Part shown: positions 22,830 to 40,166 of the stretch, in pieces | Position numbering within the stretch: the stretch's first letter is position 1 | Layout of the letters: each line of letters starts with the position of its first letter | Assembly (NCBI GenBank): GCA_049999765.1 | Contig: JBNGIQ010008999.1 | Coordinates: 75,869-135,333 of the forward strand | Origin: Phaeoceros laevis | Taxonomy: Eukaryota; Anthocerotophyta; Anthocerotopsida; Notothyladales | Reading direction: 5' to 3' | DNA: 59,465 nucleotides | Made by a program: the position numbers and the translations under genes | The notes under the pieces: model-generated | The model's database searches: none | Seen by the model: only the letters and a program-made list of their open reading frames with translations | What the model was told of the DNA's origin: nothing

Positions 22830-23310
22830 TATATATTACAATAATTATGCTAAAGGAATATTCGTTACAAGATTGGTAATGTCCTTGTCGAGGGGAACTT
22901 GTTTCACACAACCCTGGCTAAAATTCAAGAAACACAACAGAATGGCGATCAAACTTTTGCCCGATAAAACCCCAATCGGGTAAGCCAAAAATAGTTCGTC
23001 GTAAGAACGCATGGATCTGTACAACATGACAATCCCCTCTATCATCACTCCCTTCAAATTTCTCCAAATGTTCCAATTTCTAAACGATTGAGTGCCAAAA
23101 TGCAAGTTGGTTGCCGCCCGTGTGTGTGAATATATTAAAGTCACTCCCTCCAGATTTCTCCAAACGTTCCAATTTCTAAACGATTGAGCGCCAAAATGGA
23201 AGTTTGTTGCCGCTCGTGTGTGTGAATATAATACAGNNNNNNNNNNGCCAAAATGGAAGTTTGTTGCCGCTCGTGTGTGTGAATATAATACAGGAGGTTG
23301 AAGGAGGTTT
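22830..23310. repeat. Tandem repeat of about 97 bp with a 10-N gap
   Basis: A unit containing TTCCAATTTCTAAACGATTG and ending in a GTGTGTGTGAATATA-like tract appears at about 23041-23137 and about 23140-23236. A truncated third copy follows after the Ns (23237-23246, then to about 23292). The stretch before it (22830-23040) is AT-rich with no recognisable gene. Confidence 0.75.
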
Positions 23311-23725
23311 ACACCCCATAGAGGTATATATCGAGGTATATATTACAGGTATATATTGAGCTATATATTACAGGTATATATTAAAGGTATACATTACAGG
23401 TATATATTGAAGGTATATATTACAGGTATATACTACAGATATATATTACATGTATATATTGAAGGTATATATTACAGGTATATATTACAGGTATATAATA
23501 CAGGTATATATTGAGGTCTATATTACGGGTATATATTGAAGGAGGTTTACACCCCATGGAGGGTATATATTACAGGTATATTGAAGGTATACATTATAGG
23601 TATACATTACAGGTATATATTGAAGGTATATATTACAGGTATATATTACAGGTATATATTAAAGGTATATATTGAGGTCTATATTACGGGTATATATTGA
23701 AGGAGGTTTACACCCCATGGAGGGA
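23290..23725. repeat. TATATATTACAG minisatellite with interspersed 26-bp motif
   Basis: Dozens of copies of GGTATATATTACA or GGTATATATTGAA, about 12-26 bp each, form a higher-order array. A distinct motif, GAAGGAGGTTTACACCCCAT, recurs three times (about 23297, 23537, 23699). This implies a larger repeat unit of roughly 160-240 bp. No coding potential. Confidence 0.9.
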
Positions 23726-24205
23726 CCGTGTAAGACCGTGTAAACCCAAGCTTGTTGTATGCAAGCTTGTTGCTGCCTCGCACAACAGTGATTGGAGGCT
23801 TGATTTGCGACACTCCACAAGCTACGCAATCAGGGAAGAAACACGTTGAGCCATACTTAAAGATTTGCCACAGCGATGATGAAGACTAGAGTAAGTACTA
23901 GTTAATTTACTAGCTTGGAATCATGACATCAAATTTCCTTAGGCAGGCTTGCAGAATAGATCATACAACAACTAACCATGTGTTCATGATTGCAGACGGT
24001 GGTGGCCCTCTGCACTGGAGCTATGCCGACTTCCCAAGAGGGCATGCCCGTAAACAACGTGAAGCAGCCTGCAAACGACGTAAGGCAGCCTGCAAACGAC
24101 GTAAGGCAGCCTGCATCCAAGAAAAAAAAGTTCAAAGCCCACAAGTGTGTGAGCTCAGTGGGTCTACGGGCTGGTCTTCCAACCTAGCAGTGCAACGTTC
24201 CACGG
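23726..24205. other. Leader region of pogo-like element with 21-bp triplet repeat
   Basis: No recognised gene. GCAGCCTGCAAACGACGTAA repeats about three times at 24064-24117. This 21-bp period would preserve frame if it lay in the N-terminal part of the transposase reading frame that follows, but no start codon could be assigned there. Confidence 0.45.
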
Positions 24206-25221
24206 ATGACTCGCTTCAAGACAGGCAACTGGACGACTAGGAAGATGAAACAAGCTCTTCAAGCTCTTGCACAAGGGATGACACTCAAGGAAGCTAGAAT
24301 CCCTAAATGCACTCTCTCAGATTGGAAGAAAGGGAAGATACTAACCAAGAAGAAGGGAGGTTGCGTGCTTAGCCAAGCTGAGGAAGAGGAGGTTGCAACT
24401 TGGTTGATCAGAAAGCAAATGGTTGCAGGTTGTGCAACCATGGAGGGTATCAAAATCAAAGTGGCAAAGGTGGTGGCTGATCAATGGCCGTAAGCACCAA
24501 TTTACTAAAGAGTTCTTGGTTGGAGCTGGTTTGTAGGATTTCTTAGTCGACACCCTTACATCACTAAGCAAAAGGCCACAGGCCTTGAGCCACAACATGC
24601 ACGGGCCATGAACAAGGAGACAATGGGTGCCTTTAATTCTTCTCTCAAGACCATATATGAATATGAGGATGGACCTTTTACACAAGATAGGATATGGAAT
24701 TGTGACGAGACAAACATTCACGCTAGAAGGGGAGGGCAAATCTCAATCCTTGCACTGAGAGGAAGCCATGATGTCAATGTCCCACAATGTCCCCACTGTC
24801 GCAGCAAGGCGGGAGAATAGGTTTATTACCCAAGACCTCTTCCTAGAGTGGCTTCGACATTTTAGGCGGCATGTGACCTCAGAAATGAGCCCCGACAGGA
24901 AGCATGTGATGTTTATGGATGCAGCCAGCCAGCATACATGTATCACATGATGCTTCCCTAGAGGCTCAAGACATGGGTCTCGAGCTAGATTGCCTACCAA
25001 GTCACACCTCTCATGCCCTCCAGCCTTTGGACACTGCAGTCTTTGCCAACTTTAAAGGCAGCTCCAAGAAGCACAAGGAAATCTACCTACGAAACAACCC
25101 CACTGGTAGAATGGCTACGGAGGTCCTGGTTGGCTTAGTTTCCCTTGCGGTGAGAGATTCTTTCTTTTCCAGAGACATTCAAGCTGGATTTTGTGCAATA
25201 GCTAGGGATCTGCCCCTTTGA
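24206..25221 (+). pseudogene. Pogo/Tigger-like (Tc1-mariner superfamily) transposase pseudogene
   Basis: The first segment (24206-24493) resembles the Psq-type helix-turn-helix plus CENP-B-like helices of pogo transposases (KQALQALAQGMTLKEARIP, then TLSDWKKGK). The next (24608-24820) holds a DDE-type first-acidic motif WNCDETNIHARR. A third (24830-25221) holds EWLRHFRRHVTSEM, FMDAASQHTC (second acidic position, usually D-G-H-x-S-H) and the family signature LPSHTSHALQPLDTAVFANF. Stops at 24491 and 24818 and frame changes near 24740-24930 break it. Terminal inverted repeats were not found by eye. It is a dead copy of a cut-and-paste element. Confidence 0.8.
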
Positions 25222-25741
25222 TAACCATGCTTTAAATGATTCAATTCGGCCATCCATGCACAACAAGAAAAACATGTTTTTTACAACAACGTTGTAAACG
25301 CTTTTACAGCGTTTCTGGTTGGTTTTATAGCCCTACAACGGTTTGGTCCCTTGGAAGCCGACCGTTGTAAATGTCGAAGTAAACTTCTGTTGTTGACGTT
25401 GTAATCAGTTTGCTGTTAATGTTGTTGTAATCACNNNNNNNNNNTTGTTGTAATCACCACGATGTAATCGCCGTTGTGACCGGACTCGGTTTGCTACCTG
25501 GTGTGGGCAGATAAAAAGTATACGTAAAAGTTAAAAGTGAAAATCAAAATAAAAGGTTAAAAGTATATGGTGAATAGTAAAAATTAAATGTAAAATGTAA
25601 CTTTATTTTACTTTTACTATCATTTTTACTATAGCTTACAAGGCCGTTGTAATCCTGTTTACTTCGACATTGTTTAACCATTTACTACGTGGCCTAGGGC
25701 TAGGGTTTAGGGTTTATGTGCGTTGTGACATGTGGCGTGCT
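25222..25741. other. AT-rich spacer with GTTGTAA-rich repeats and a 10-N gap
   Basis: Multiple GTTGTAA/GTTGTAATC copies occur between 25290 and 25480, interrupted by Ns at 25435-25444. A MITE candidate (25370-25671) lies inside. GGGCTAGGGTTTAGGGTTTA at about 25687 is telomere-like. Confidence 0.6.
25370..25671. mobile_element. Candidate MITE with 15-bp terminal inverted repeats
   Basis: AATGTCGAAGTAAAC (25370-25384) is matched exactly by its reverse complement GTTTACTTCGACATT (25657-25671). They bound a 302-bp AT-rich segment with no coding potential. The length and structure fit a miniature inverted-repeat transposable element. No clear target-site duplication is visible, and the internal 10-N gap limits the interpretation. 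Confidence 0.45.
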
Positions 25742-26120
25742 AGGTCCATGCTGTGTTAACCACCTCACAATCTCATTCAAACAAACGTTAAGCTAACAAG
25801 ACAGGTAGGAGTCTACAGCAAGTTGCCGGCGTGCCCATACCTCCTGACCAGACATCCTGCTTCCCCGGGTCCCAAACATGTCATTGGGCACAACACATGA
25901 TTTGCCTTTCTACCGCCTTCAGCAAATGATCACTTGCCCACATGAAGATTGTAAATGACAGATTCAAAAACTTCTTGTTTCCTGCAGCCAGCATGCTGAA
26001 CTTCTTCAAATAATGCAAGAAGCACTGCTTAGCCTTGTCCTCTTGAACTGGATTTTCCATCTGCAAGAATGTCTCTTTCCCTGCTGCCCTGTGAGGTATG
26101 ATTGATAGAACAGCTAGTTC

Positions 26121-27194
26121 CTACCTGATGGGAATCTCCAACACTTCAGCTGCAAGAACACACCCATCCCAGGTTGTTGCCGCTCCCTCATCTAGGTTTA
26201 CAGAGTGAGAATATTCTCCATTCCAAAAATCCCCTGACAACAACTTGAAGAGAGGTTCACCAAGATCACAACCTTGGCTGGCGAGCTCCATTTCAAATGA
26301 AAAACTCTCATACTCTTGCAGTCCTTGGATGTTAGAAGTTACACTTTCAGTGAATGGAAAGGTGAAGGCTCCTACAACTTGCTCTTCTAGGTGATCCATG
26401 AGACCAACCCTGCAGCATCCCGGCACGCATGGTCTCCAACTTCGACATCGAAGTTAAAAGCTTTCACTTCACTAGGAAATATGGAATGATCTGCAAAACT
26501 GAGTGTACTGAATAGGTGCTGCTCCACCGAGACATCAAATTGGAAGTGCTCAAGGGAAGCATTCATCCACTGCTAAACACCTGCCCCAACTTCCGTCACA
26601 TTCGAATTCCAAAGGTTCTCACTGTTTGCTGAAGGGTCATTCTGCCGAGGTGCTCCCACATCTTGGGAACACCAGGCCCTGCATCTCCTCCACACTGCCA
26701 TCCTCCGCATCGTCACTTAGACTGTCCAGAAACCGGGAAATGATCAAATTGTCTGCCCCGTGATCTGTAACCATGGCAGCAGGTTCAACAAGTTGAACAT
26801 AAAGTGGACTGAAATTTTCTACTTCAGGACAAGAAGCATCTAATGCCATAGAAAGAACCCCAACATCAGCCATAGGAGATGCTTGCAGCCTCACTTGCCG
26901 CCTCATACATGTAGAGGCCTCCATGCTTTGTGTCCGAAGCCACTGCTGGTTGCTTGCTACTCTCTCCTGGGGGTTTCTAGGCAACCTGACATTGGCATTC
27001 TCTGGGTGCTGGTATGCAGCCACAATTCGTCCATTCTTGATCGTCACCCAAGTTTTGTTGGGATCATACATTCTTGCCCCTGCCTGCAAATGACCAACAT
27101 CAGCGGTTCTACCTATAGCCACAGCTGCTGGTTTGGCATTCTTGGACAAAAGATTCCGCTCATCATCCTCACAACCAGCTGATACATATGACAT
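26121..27194 (-). pseudogene. Unrecognised ORFs inside the short-LTR element
   Basis: Two minus-strand frames, 27194-26637 (about 185 codons) and 26426-26121 (about 101 codons), follow the gag-like ORF. I recognise no domain. The first overlaps the gag-like ORF end by 26 bp in another frame and ends in an acidic stretch (SLSDDAEDGSVEEMQG). They may be the remainder of a gag-type polyprotein broken by frameshifts, or unrelated internal sequence. Confidence 0.35.
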
Positions 27195-27609
27195 GCTCCA
27201 CTAATTTTTTAGCAGATGTGCAGCCAGTTTCTTGCTTGGTCACTGTGTGCTTCATTTCAGGCATCAAATCCACTTCATAATCAACAGCCAAATCAAGCAG
27301 TGAATCAAAAGTGCAATCTGGTCTCATAGTTTTCAGGTTCTCCCTGATCCCTTGGTGGCTTATCCCTCGAATGAGGTGCCTCAGAACCTTCCTAGAGTTC
27401 TTATCCCATCCCAACCTGTGAGTTAGGTAAAGAACAGCATCCCCAAATGCCAGAATACTCTCATTTTGTCTTTGAACCCACCTTTCCAACTCAAACTCCA
27501 GTTGGCAGCTATCCTTTACAATAAAACATTGTTCAAACTCTATCCAGAACTGGAACCAACCTGCAGCTTGTCCTAGTGGATGGTTCTTGTAAGCATCACA
27601 TCGATTCAT
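27169..27609 (-). CDS. Gag-like protein fragment of the short-LTR element
   Basis: Open frame of 146 codons. The arrangement FQFWIEFEQCFIVKDS, then an RQNESILAFGDAVLYLTHRL stretch and VLRHLIRGISHQGIRENLKT, matches the layout of LTR-retrotransposon capsid domains. These have a Phe/Trp-rich start, a helix with a conserved LxxL, then a hydrophobic F..GL-like segment. No zinc knuckle is seen, so the nucleocapsid portion is missing or out of frame. If expressed it could assemble particles that package this polymerase-less element; that role is inferred from known TR-GAG elements. Confidence 0.5.
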   Translation of the reverse strand: MNRCDAYKNHPLGQAAGWFQFWIEFEQCFIVKDSCQLEFELERWVQRQNESILAFGDAVLYLTHRLGWDKNSRKVLRHLIRGISHQGIRENLKTMRPDCTFDSLLDLAVDYEVDLMPEMKHTVTKQETGCTSAKKLVEHVICISWL

Positions 27610-27629
27610 AAACCATCGTGCTGCAGGTT

Positions 27630-27655
27630 TAGGGTTTAGGGTTTAGGGTTTATAA
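27630..27655. repeat. Interstitial telomere-like TTTAGGG repeats
   Basis: Three to four tandem TTTAGGG units, the plant-type telomere repeat, just upstream (minus orientation) of the gag-like ORF. Short internal telomere-like tracts are common near plant promoters and at repaired breaks. Confidence 0.8.
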
Positions 27656-28950
27656 AGCCAGCTGTTAATCACAACTGCATCCCCTACATGCCTAAGCCTC
27701 AGCTTCCTCTCCTAAGGGATCAAGCCTCTTAGCAGAGAACTTGGGCAATCTGAATGACGTCTGTACCTGGTCAACAGAAATGGGAGCTAGCCTAGGCCAT
27801 TGAATAGGGACGATTTTAGTTGTCCAAACCTCTCCAGGAAGTCCCTCATGAGCCCTCCTACTGGCTGCACCTCCAACAAGGTCTCCGTGAAATAGCCTCC
27901 GATCTTGGTTCCTAAAATGGCCTTTCTTTTGCCCCTGAAAAACCCCGAAATTGACCTGGGTTCCAAAAAACCAGTTTTTAGAGCACTAGTGGTGTCCAGA
28001 TAATTTCGCGCTAGAGGCAAAAGTTAGCGAAACGCGTTTGTAACGGTATCATGGTTTAAAGCCGGTATGTTTGATCGCGATACCAATAAAAAAGTCAACA
28101 TTACACAAGAAGCATCCCGGACATCCAGGACGCATAACGCGTTGGCGTTCTCTTCATTTTACGCCTCGGGAGACAAGCTATCATCTAGCTCGGCAGTACC
28201 CCCCACCTCCGCATCCGATGCATCTGTGGCGTCGGTGTTGGGTGGCCCAGGCGGACAGGGGCCTTTAGACATGTCGACACTACCCTCCCTCTGCCCGTAC
28301 TCGGGACTTCTCAAGCTGTCACTCTCAAAATACGCCAAACCGCGTGCGTTTCCTAGTTTCTAAAAAATACACTTCATGAGATGGTCGCCTTCCAAACTAA
28401 GGTGCCTCCACGTGAAACATAGCAGTCCTGATGACGTGAAACATCTACACCACGTCTCCCACCACTAACAAGTTGCCTCCAGCCCGATTTCCTAGTTGGC
28501 TTGCACTGAAATGTGCCTTCTCATGAGCTTCAAAAAATCCCAACCAACTGCTCCAATCATGCCTGGACGATCTGCAACCTTGCAGAACTCCCTGCCAACA
28601 GCGCACACCTCAATTTCCTCAGGAAAGTTCCTCCCCTAGGCACGTTCGTCCCAGAAGGGTTGCAATTGCAGCAGGGCGACCCCGATTGGCAGTCAGCAGG
28701 TGTGTTCGACACCTCCAACAACCAACTAGCACACAATTGCCTGAAAACCACCTAGATCCAGCCAAGATCTCCCCCAATTGCATCAGATCTGCCCCAATTG
28801 TATCAGATCTCCCCCAATTGTATCAGATCTCCCCCAATTATGTCAGATCTGCAGCATGCAGATGCAAAGCAAGCACAACAACTGAAAATTGGTAGCTAAG
28901 CATCAAATTGAACGCCGATTGATCCCAAGAACGCAAATGCGCATGAGCGC
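27656..28950. other. Leader of the short-LTR element, with short tandem repeats
   Basis: Lies between the gag-like ORF and the primer-binding site. It contains ATCAGATCTCCCCCAATTGT-type 19-bp repeats, four copies at about 28765-28850. The minus frame at 28020-27787 (77 codons) has no recognised domain. Confidence 0.5.
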
Positions 28951-29060
28951 AGGCTCTGATACCAAGGTCCATGCTGTGTTAACCACCTCACAATCTCATT
29001 CAAACAAACGTTAAGCTAACAAGACAGGTAGGAGTCTACAGCAAGTTGCCGGCGTGCCCC

Positions 29061-32000
29061 ATAACACGCCAAGCAAACAATGTGTATTCCTCCTGCTTGT
29101 TGCGGGATGAGGCTCGCCTGAAGACCTTTCCCAGCTCGCGCCGATCTAGCTACCAAGCATGCGATCGCCCCCCCCCCACGGGCAGCCTGCCGGCCGCCAT
29201 GGCCACAAGCTCATCAATCAGGCAGCCCCCTCGCCCCGCGCTTCACGCGCCTTTATTCGGCCACTACCCGGCCGTTATAGCCCGGCCGGGTAGTACTAAC
29301 CTACCGGATAGCGAAACGTTATCCAGTCATTAACCCCCTTTACTAACCGAACGGATAGCGAAACGCTATCCGTTCATAAACTTCCTATCCTATCCAGGCT
29401 AACTACCCGGCCCCTATCCGAGCTAGCTAATAACCTCTACCCTGCATTCTGATCGTCTCCACAAAGCGGTTCTGGGAGTGCTAACCTCTGCCTGTTTCTT
29501 TGCTGTTTTCTTTGTTGGTTTTCTTGCTGATGCTTCTGCCCATTTTTTGCTTCCACAGCGTAGGACAGATTTGTGGTGGTTTCTGCCTTGCTCTCTGTCG
29601 GATTCCAGGTCCCAGGACTACATACCTGCATGGTCACCACTAGGAGTGGCCGTCGCGCGGCTGCACTCGATTCATCAAGCTCAGCCTCAGCCGCTGCTCC
29701 AGTCCCTGCCCCCGTCGCGTCCACCACTAGTTCAAGCCTCTAGGTCTTTTGGGCGCCGCCACCCTGTTTCCAAGCCTTCTCTCGCATGCGCTCGCACTTC
29801 CAGTGTGCGCATTCAAGTTCACTTGCAACAGCCATTCTAGAGAACCTGATCTCTGTCGTTTTCACTTCCTCTTTGTTGTTCATTGCTCACTTTCCTGCTC
29901 CTACCAGTAGCTTTGTCTCCAGGTTGCGGTTCCCACCACAGCGCTTGTTCCTGGGTTCCCCCCCCGGCTTCATTGAGTCCCTTCTTCAATTTCGTTGCTC
30001 CACTTTCATTCTAAAGACAGCTAAAGAGAGCTAAAGTTGTTGTTGCTTGAAGCATTGCGGCAGGTTCTTGCTCGAAGCCTGCCCTTGGCAGGATGCTGAT
30101 GTAAGGGAGACATCTCAGACCAATCGTACATCACAAGCTTTGTCCAAAATTCCGTGCTCATTGTTTGTGGACGGGTGCTCATGCCTCAATTCTGGTTCCG
30201 ACCTCCATCCTGCCTCCTCCAAGTTCACTCTTTGTTTCGCTTTTCTCTTGGGTTAAGTTCGTCTTCAGTACAACGTTTCTTTCTGGCAAACCTAGCTGGC
30301 CAGGCTCCTATACTATACCAGTTTTGCATGACACTTCGTCAGAACGAGCGCTATCCAACTTTGTTTTACACAGCTTGCAATCCCTTGTTTTAGCCATTGG
30401 TGTAAGCAAGATACACAGGTATTGTATTTCTTTGCGACAATCGTGCTTTATATCATTTTACGGGCTCTTACCTTGCTCTGAACCAGAGTTACCTGGTTCC
30501 TCTTGTACATATTGTCTCAGCAGAGGCGTGGGTCTCAGCTTCTTACATCCAATCTTAATGAGATTATCAGTGGTATCTATACAGGCATACAACCTACTCA
30601 TAGCCTCATATCAAGAGGAGGACACTGTCCACTCTCATTAGGCTGGCTCAAGGAAGAGGACATGCTCCATTCCGGGAGGAGGATACATTCCACTCCATTT
30701 CTCAACCGCCTGCCAGTTACTTAACTTCATAACACGAGGCAATACAGTCTACTCTGCAGTTACAAAGCTTTGACGTATATCTGCTTACAGAGCAGGATGC
30801 ACAACACGAGGCAATACAGTCTACTCTGCTGTTACAAAGCTTTGACGTATACATATCTGCTTACAGAACAGGATGCACTTCCGTCGCAAACTTTATTGAC
30901 CTTCCACAACATCACATCCACGATGCCGCGATGACACGATTGGACGACCTCCTTTTCAACCTGTTTACCTTGTAATGGACAGATTTAACCGACACTTCAT
31001 CCCTCCATTCTAATCAGTGCATAAGTATCTCCTCCCTGAACCACCTACATCCGCACCTACATCAAACATGACTACTCTTGAATGTATCACATTTCCATAC
31101 GCACCACAACCGATGGTGCCCTGTTACAATCACGATGTACGAATTACCATCTATAACCGATGAGCCTCCATGCACAGGCACAGGCCCTTGCCCTTCCTCG
31201 AATGCAATACGTGATTTAATGGTGTCATCACAATAATACCTATACATCCTAAATTCCTACACCATTACCTGCCAGTCTCCGTGGACTACATAGTTGTACC
31301 CTCAGGATCCCAACATGTCTGCAAACAATGGTACATGCTCAGTACAAACAATGGTACATGCTCAGTACAAACAATGGTACATGCTCAGCACAGCTGCCTG
31401 CCTGCCTAGGGGTGTTTTCCGGGCTGGTGTGTCGTCACATATCGGTGAAGTAGCGCATTCATAGATCAATCTTTCATAACTGTAAGCACTTTGTGTTAGA
31501 GCCCTTGCTTAGTACAGCCTGCTATCATGGCCTTCCACGCAACCAGAACTTAACTTGCCCATTCTGGAAAACCTCATGATCAACCTCATGACCATCCAAA
31601 TTTGGGGTCCATTTCAACCAAGCAGGTTCCTACAGCTGGATCAGCCTCCAGCCCTCTTTGCACAATCTTGGCATGCACCCGCTTTCCCTGTTCAAGAGGC
31701 ACTCATAGGTATCATGCCAATCCAGGTCACCACATCTCTAGTTGGCAGCTAGTCAAACACACAGTGAGCATTCTCCAACCTGCCACATTTTACATACATG
31801 TCTACTGTAGGCTCATAAGTTGCATTTTAGCAAGTAGTTCCATTGTGGGATTTGGAACGCGTAAATGTGAGCAAATTTTCTTTTTTCAATTATTCAGGGT
31901 TTGGCCTAAGGGCCTCCGGCCTAGAGAATTGGAAAAGTAACACTAATTCAAAGAATTGTTTGATATTGGTGAAAGGAAGGAAGGGTATGTTCCAGCTTTT

Positions 32001-34183
32001 GGATAAAACCATTACACAAGAAATGAATGCGTCACCATCATTTTAAATACATTGAAAAAAAATAAACAAAATAGTAGATAGCTATATATCTACTAGTATA
32101 CTACTACTATAGGAAGGACAATCTAATTTAATTGATTGATTGACTAGTCAATTGCAATTACGCACAATCACTGTTTCTAGTCTTCAAACACTTTCAAGGA
32201 AGCCATAAAGCCCTCCTCAGGAGGACCATGCTCAAGACGAGGTCCTTGCCCACAAAATAAGTGTGATGACCAGCCCGGGGGCAACACTTTTGATGAGGAG
32301 GACCATGCTGAGGTCCAGGTCCTTGCCCACAAAATAGGTGTGATGACCAGCTAGGATGCAACACTTTGATGAGGAGGACCATGGGCCCGACCGGGCTTAA
32401 CGTAATGAGACCATTAGGAGCTGCTGTTTTTCCATGTAAAATTCTTGACAAACAGAAAGTTGAATGGGTTAGAAAATAACAGTTTTTCATGTAAAAGTCT
32501 TATGGAACGAGTTTAGTGCACATGCTTTTTATCATGCAACATCTAGGATGCCCTTCAAATGTTACCTTGCACGATATCATCATCATCATGGTTGGTTGGC
32601 AGCGCACCCGATTCCCTTGAGGAGTCGTCGCGGCGTGTATGACCCCCTACTACTACTAGTGGTTGTCACATACTCATCCGCGATATCAATATAGATCGAT
32701 ACAATTGCCAGCTTGTTTCCATATAAGGTGCAATGTTTTGCACTAAGGGTAGTGTTTTTTATAAAACACTTGAAAGGGCAAGCAATGTTCTAAACCAAGA
32801 TGTCAAGCAACTCATCCAAGAGTAGTGTTCTATGCTAACGCATCCAAGAGCAATGCTCTTTCCAACGTGCCAAAGCAAGCTCATCCAAGAGTAATGTTCT
32901 ATTAATCGTATTCTATGCTAATATGCTATATTTGGATGATAATATGTATTAGATTGCATCCAAGAATAATGTTCCATTAATCATGTTCAGCTCATCCGAG
33001 AGTAATGTTCTATTAATCGTATTGTATGCTCTATTAATTGTATTGTATGCCAATATGCTATACTGCGATGATAATATGTAGTAGATTGCGTGAGACTTCC
33101 ATATTTCAAATTTTGATTGTTGGCTTAACCCACAGCATCTTTAAGTCTCTCATTTATGTATATCAATTTCCAAATATATGAGATTTGTTGAGTTTGGAAT
33201 ATCTCACTTATCTAAATTCTAGTTAGCAATTTTGTTGCAATGCTTTGTTTACCCAATTCCCTCTAGATGGTCGGAGGTCATTTGTTAATTTATACACTTC
33301 ATGTTGAACCAGGTTACCAGGATAGGGAAAAACGAGATTCCGTGCAATGCACACTATCGTTCTTTTGGAAGATACGCTATTTCCTGCCCTTTCAGGCCAG
33401 AGTAAATAGAAAGAAATATATATATAGAAGCCCCACACTTCCTTCCGCTAGGGCCCTAAGACACGGTGTGCAGGCATTTTGTGAAAATCATGACCCAGCA
33501 GCAACTCGCGGGCGAGGACTCTATGCATGCTAGCCGTTTTTCTTAGTTATTAGTTCACAGAATATTCCGACATACAGTCTTCATTAGACATACACTAGAC
33601 CTGCTGCCTGTGCCCCAGGGCCTGAGGCCATCGTTTTGTTTTGTGAAGCACAAAACGACGCTTCACTTCTGCTTACTAGGCACTAAAATCTGCACTCCCC
33701 TTTGTGTCAAAGCAACCAGGCAAGAGCCACTAGAAACGAAATACAAAAGCATAAGTTGGTGTACCACATCTAGACTACGAGCTCGTGGCTACCTTTGGAC
33801 GGTGCCCACACTCGCATCGCGCTTGGTAGCTGCCTCCAAAAATTAGGACGTCGGCTTGCAAATTTTGTGCTTCCGCTGAGCGTATCAAACCCTGCTGCTA
33901 TTGTGCACGTGCACCGTCCGACGGCAAGTTTTCAAACCTGGAACGCGAGGCAGCCACTGGCTCCGGTTCCATGATCCATGCTCTCACAGTTCGATCAGCT
34001 TGGCGCGGTAATGATGCTGCCTTTGCACTCTTGCTTGCTGTGCTAGCTCCCAGCAGTTTTGGATCGCGCGACAGGGGAGTCTGGTGGGGTTTGTTTTGGT
34101 GTATCCCCACTGGTGATGGCTGCATTCTGGTGTTGACTCTGTGGATTGCTAGGGTTTCTGCGCAGGCGGACTCGCATGAGATA
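29061..34183. other. Gene-free interval with several small duplications
   Basis: No domain-bearing ORF is seen on either strand. Recognisable structures: GGATAGCGAAACGCTATCC hairpins at about 29308 and 29352; a 72-bp tandem duplication at 30731-30877 (ACGAGGCAATACAGTCTACT); a 24-bp unit CAAACAATGGTACATGCTCA three times at 31322-31393. Also a 77-bp duplication at 32220-32374 (TCCTTGCCCACAAAATA); repeated AGAGTAATGTTCTATTAATC segments at 32815-33075; and a CCGATTCCC...CCCCCTACTACTA block at 32595-32662 related to the end of the insertion at 50.4 kb. The last few hundred bases should contain the RRC1 promoter and leader. Confidence 0.55.
32595..32662 (+). repeat. Dispersed repeat with (CTA)n tail
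   Basis: CAGCGCACCCGATTCCCTTG then GAGGAGTCG and CCCCCTACTACTACTA here match GGCGCGCCCGATTCCCACTG, GAGGAGTCG and CCCCCTACTACTACTA at 50397-50465. The shared 65-70 bp ending in a triplet tail suggests the 3' end of one dispersed (retro)element family. Confidence 0.6.

Positions 34184-40166
<5,983 letters not shown>

Larger units (their letters stand above)
25742..29060 (-). mobile_element. Short-LTR, gag-only retroelement (TR-GAG/TRIM-like)
   Basis: A direct repeat of about 93 bp lies at 25742-25834 and 28967-29060 (starts GGTCCATGCTGTGTTAACC; also holds GTTGCCGGCGTGCCC). Next to the right copy, the minus strand reads TGGTATCAGAGC (28964-28953), the standard initiator-Met-tRNA primer-binding site of plant LTR elements. 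The element therefore runs right to left with the right copy as 5' LTR. The internal 3.1 kb holds a gag-like ORF and no reverse transcriptase or integrase motif. That matches non-autonomous elements with terminal repeats and gag. No target duplication was found, so the outer boundaries are provisional. Confidence 0.6.
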
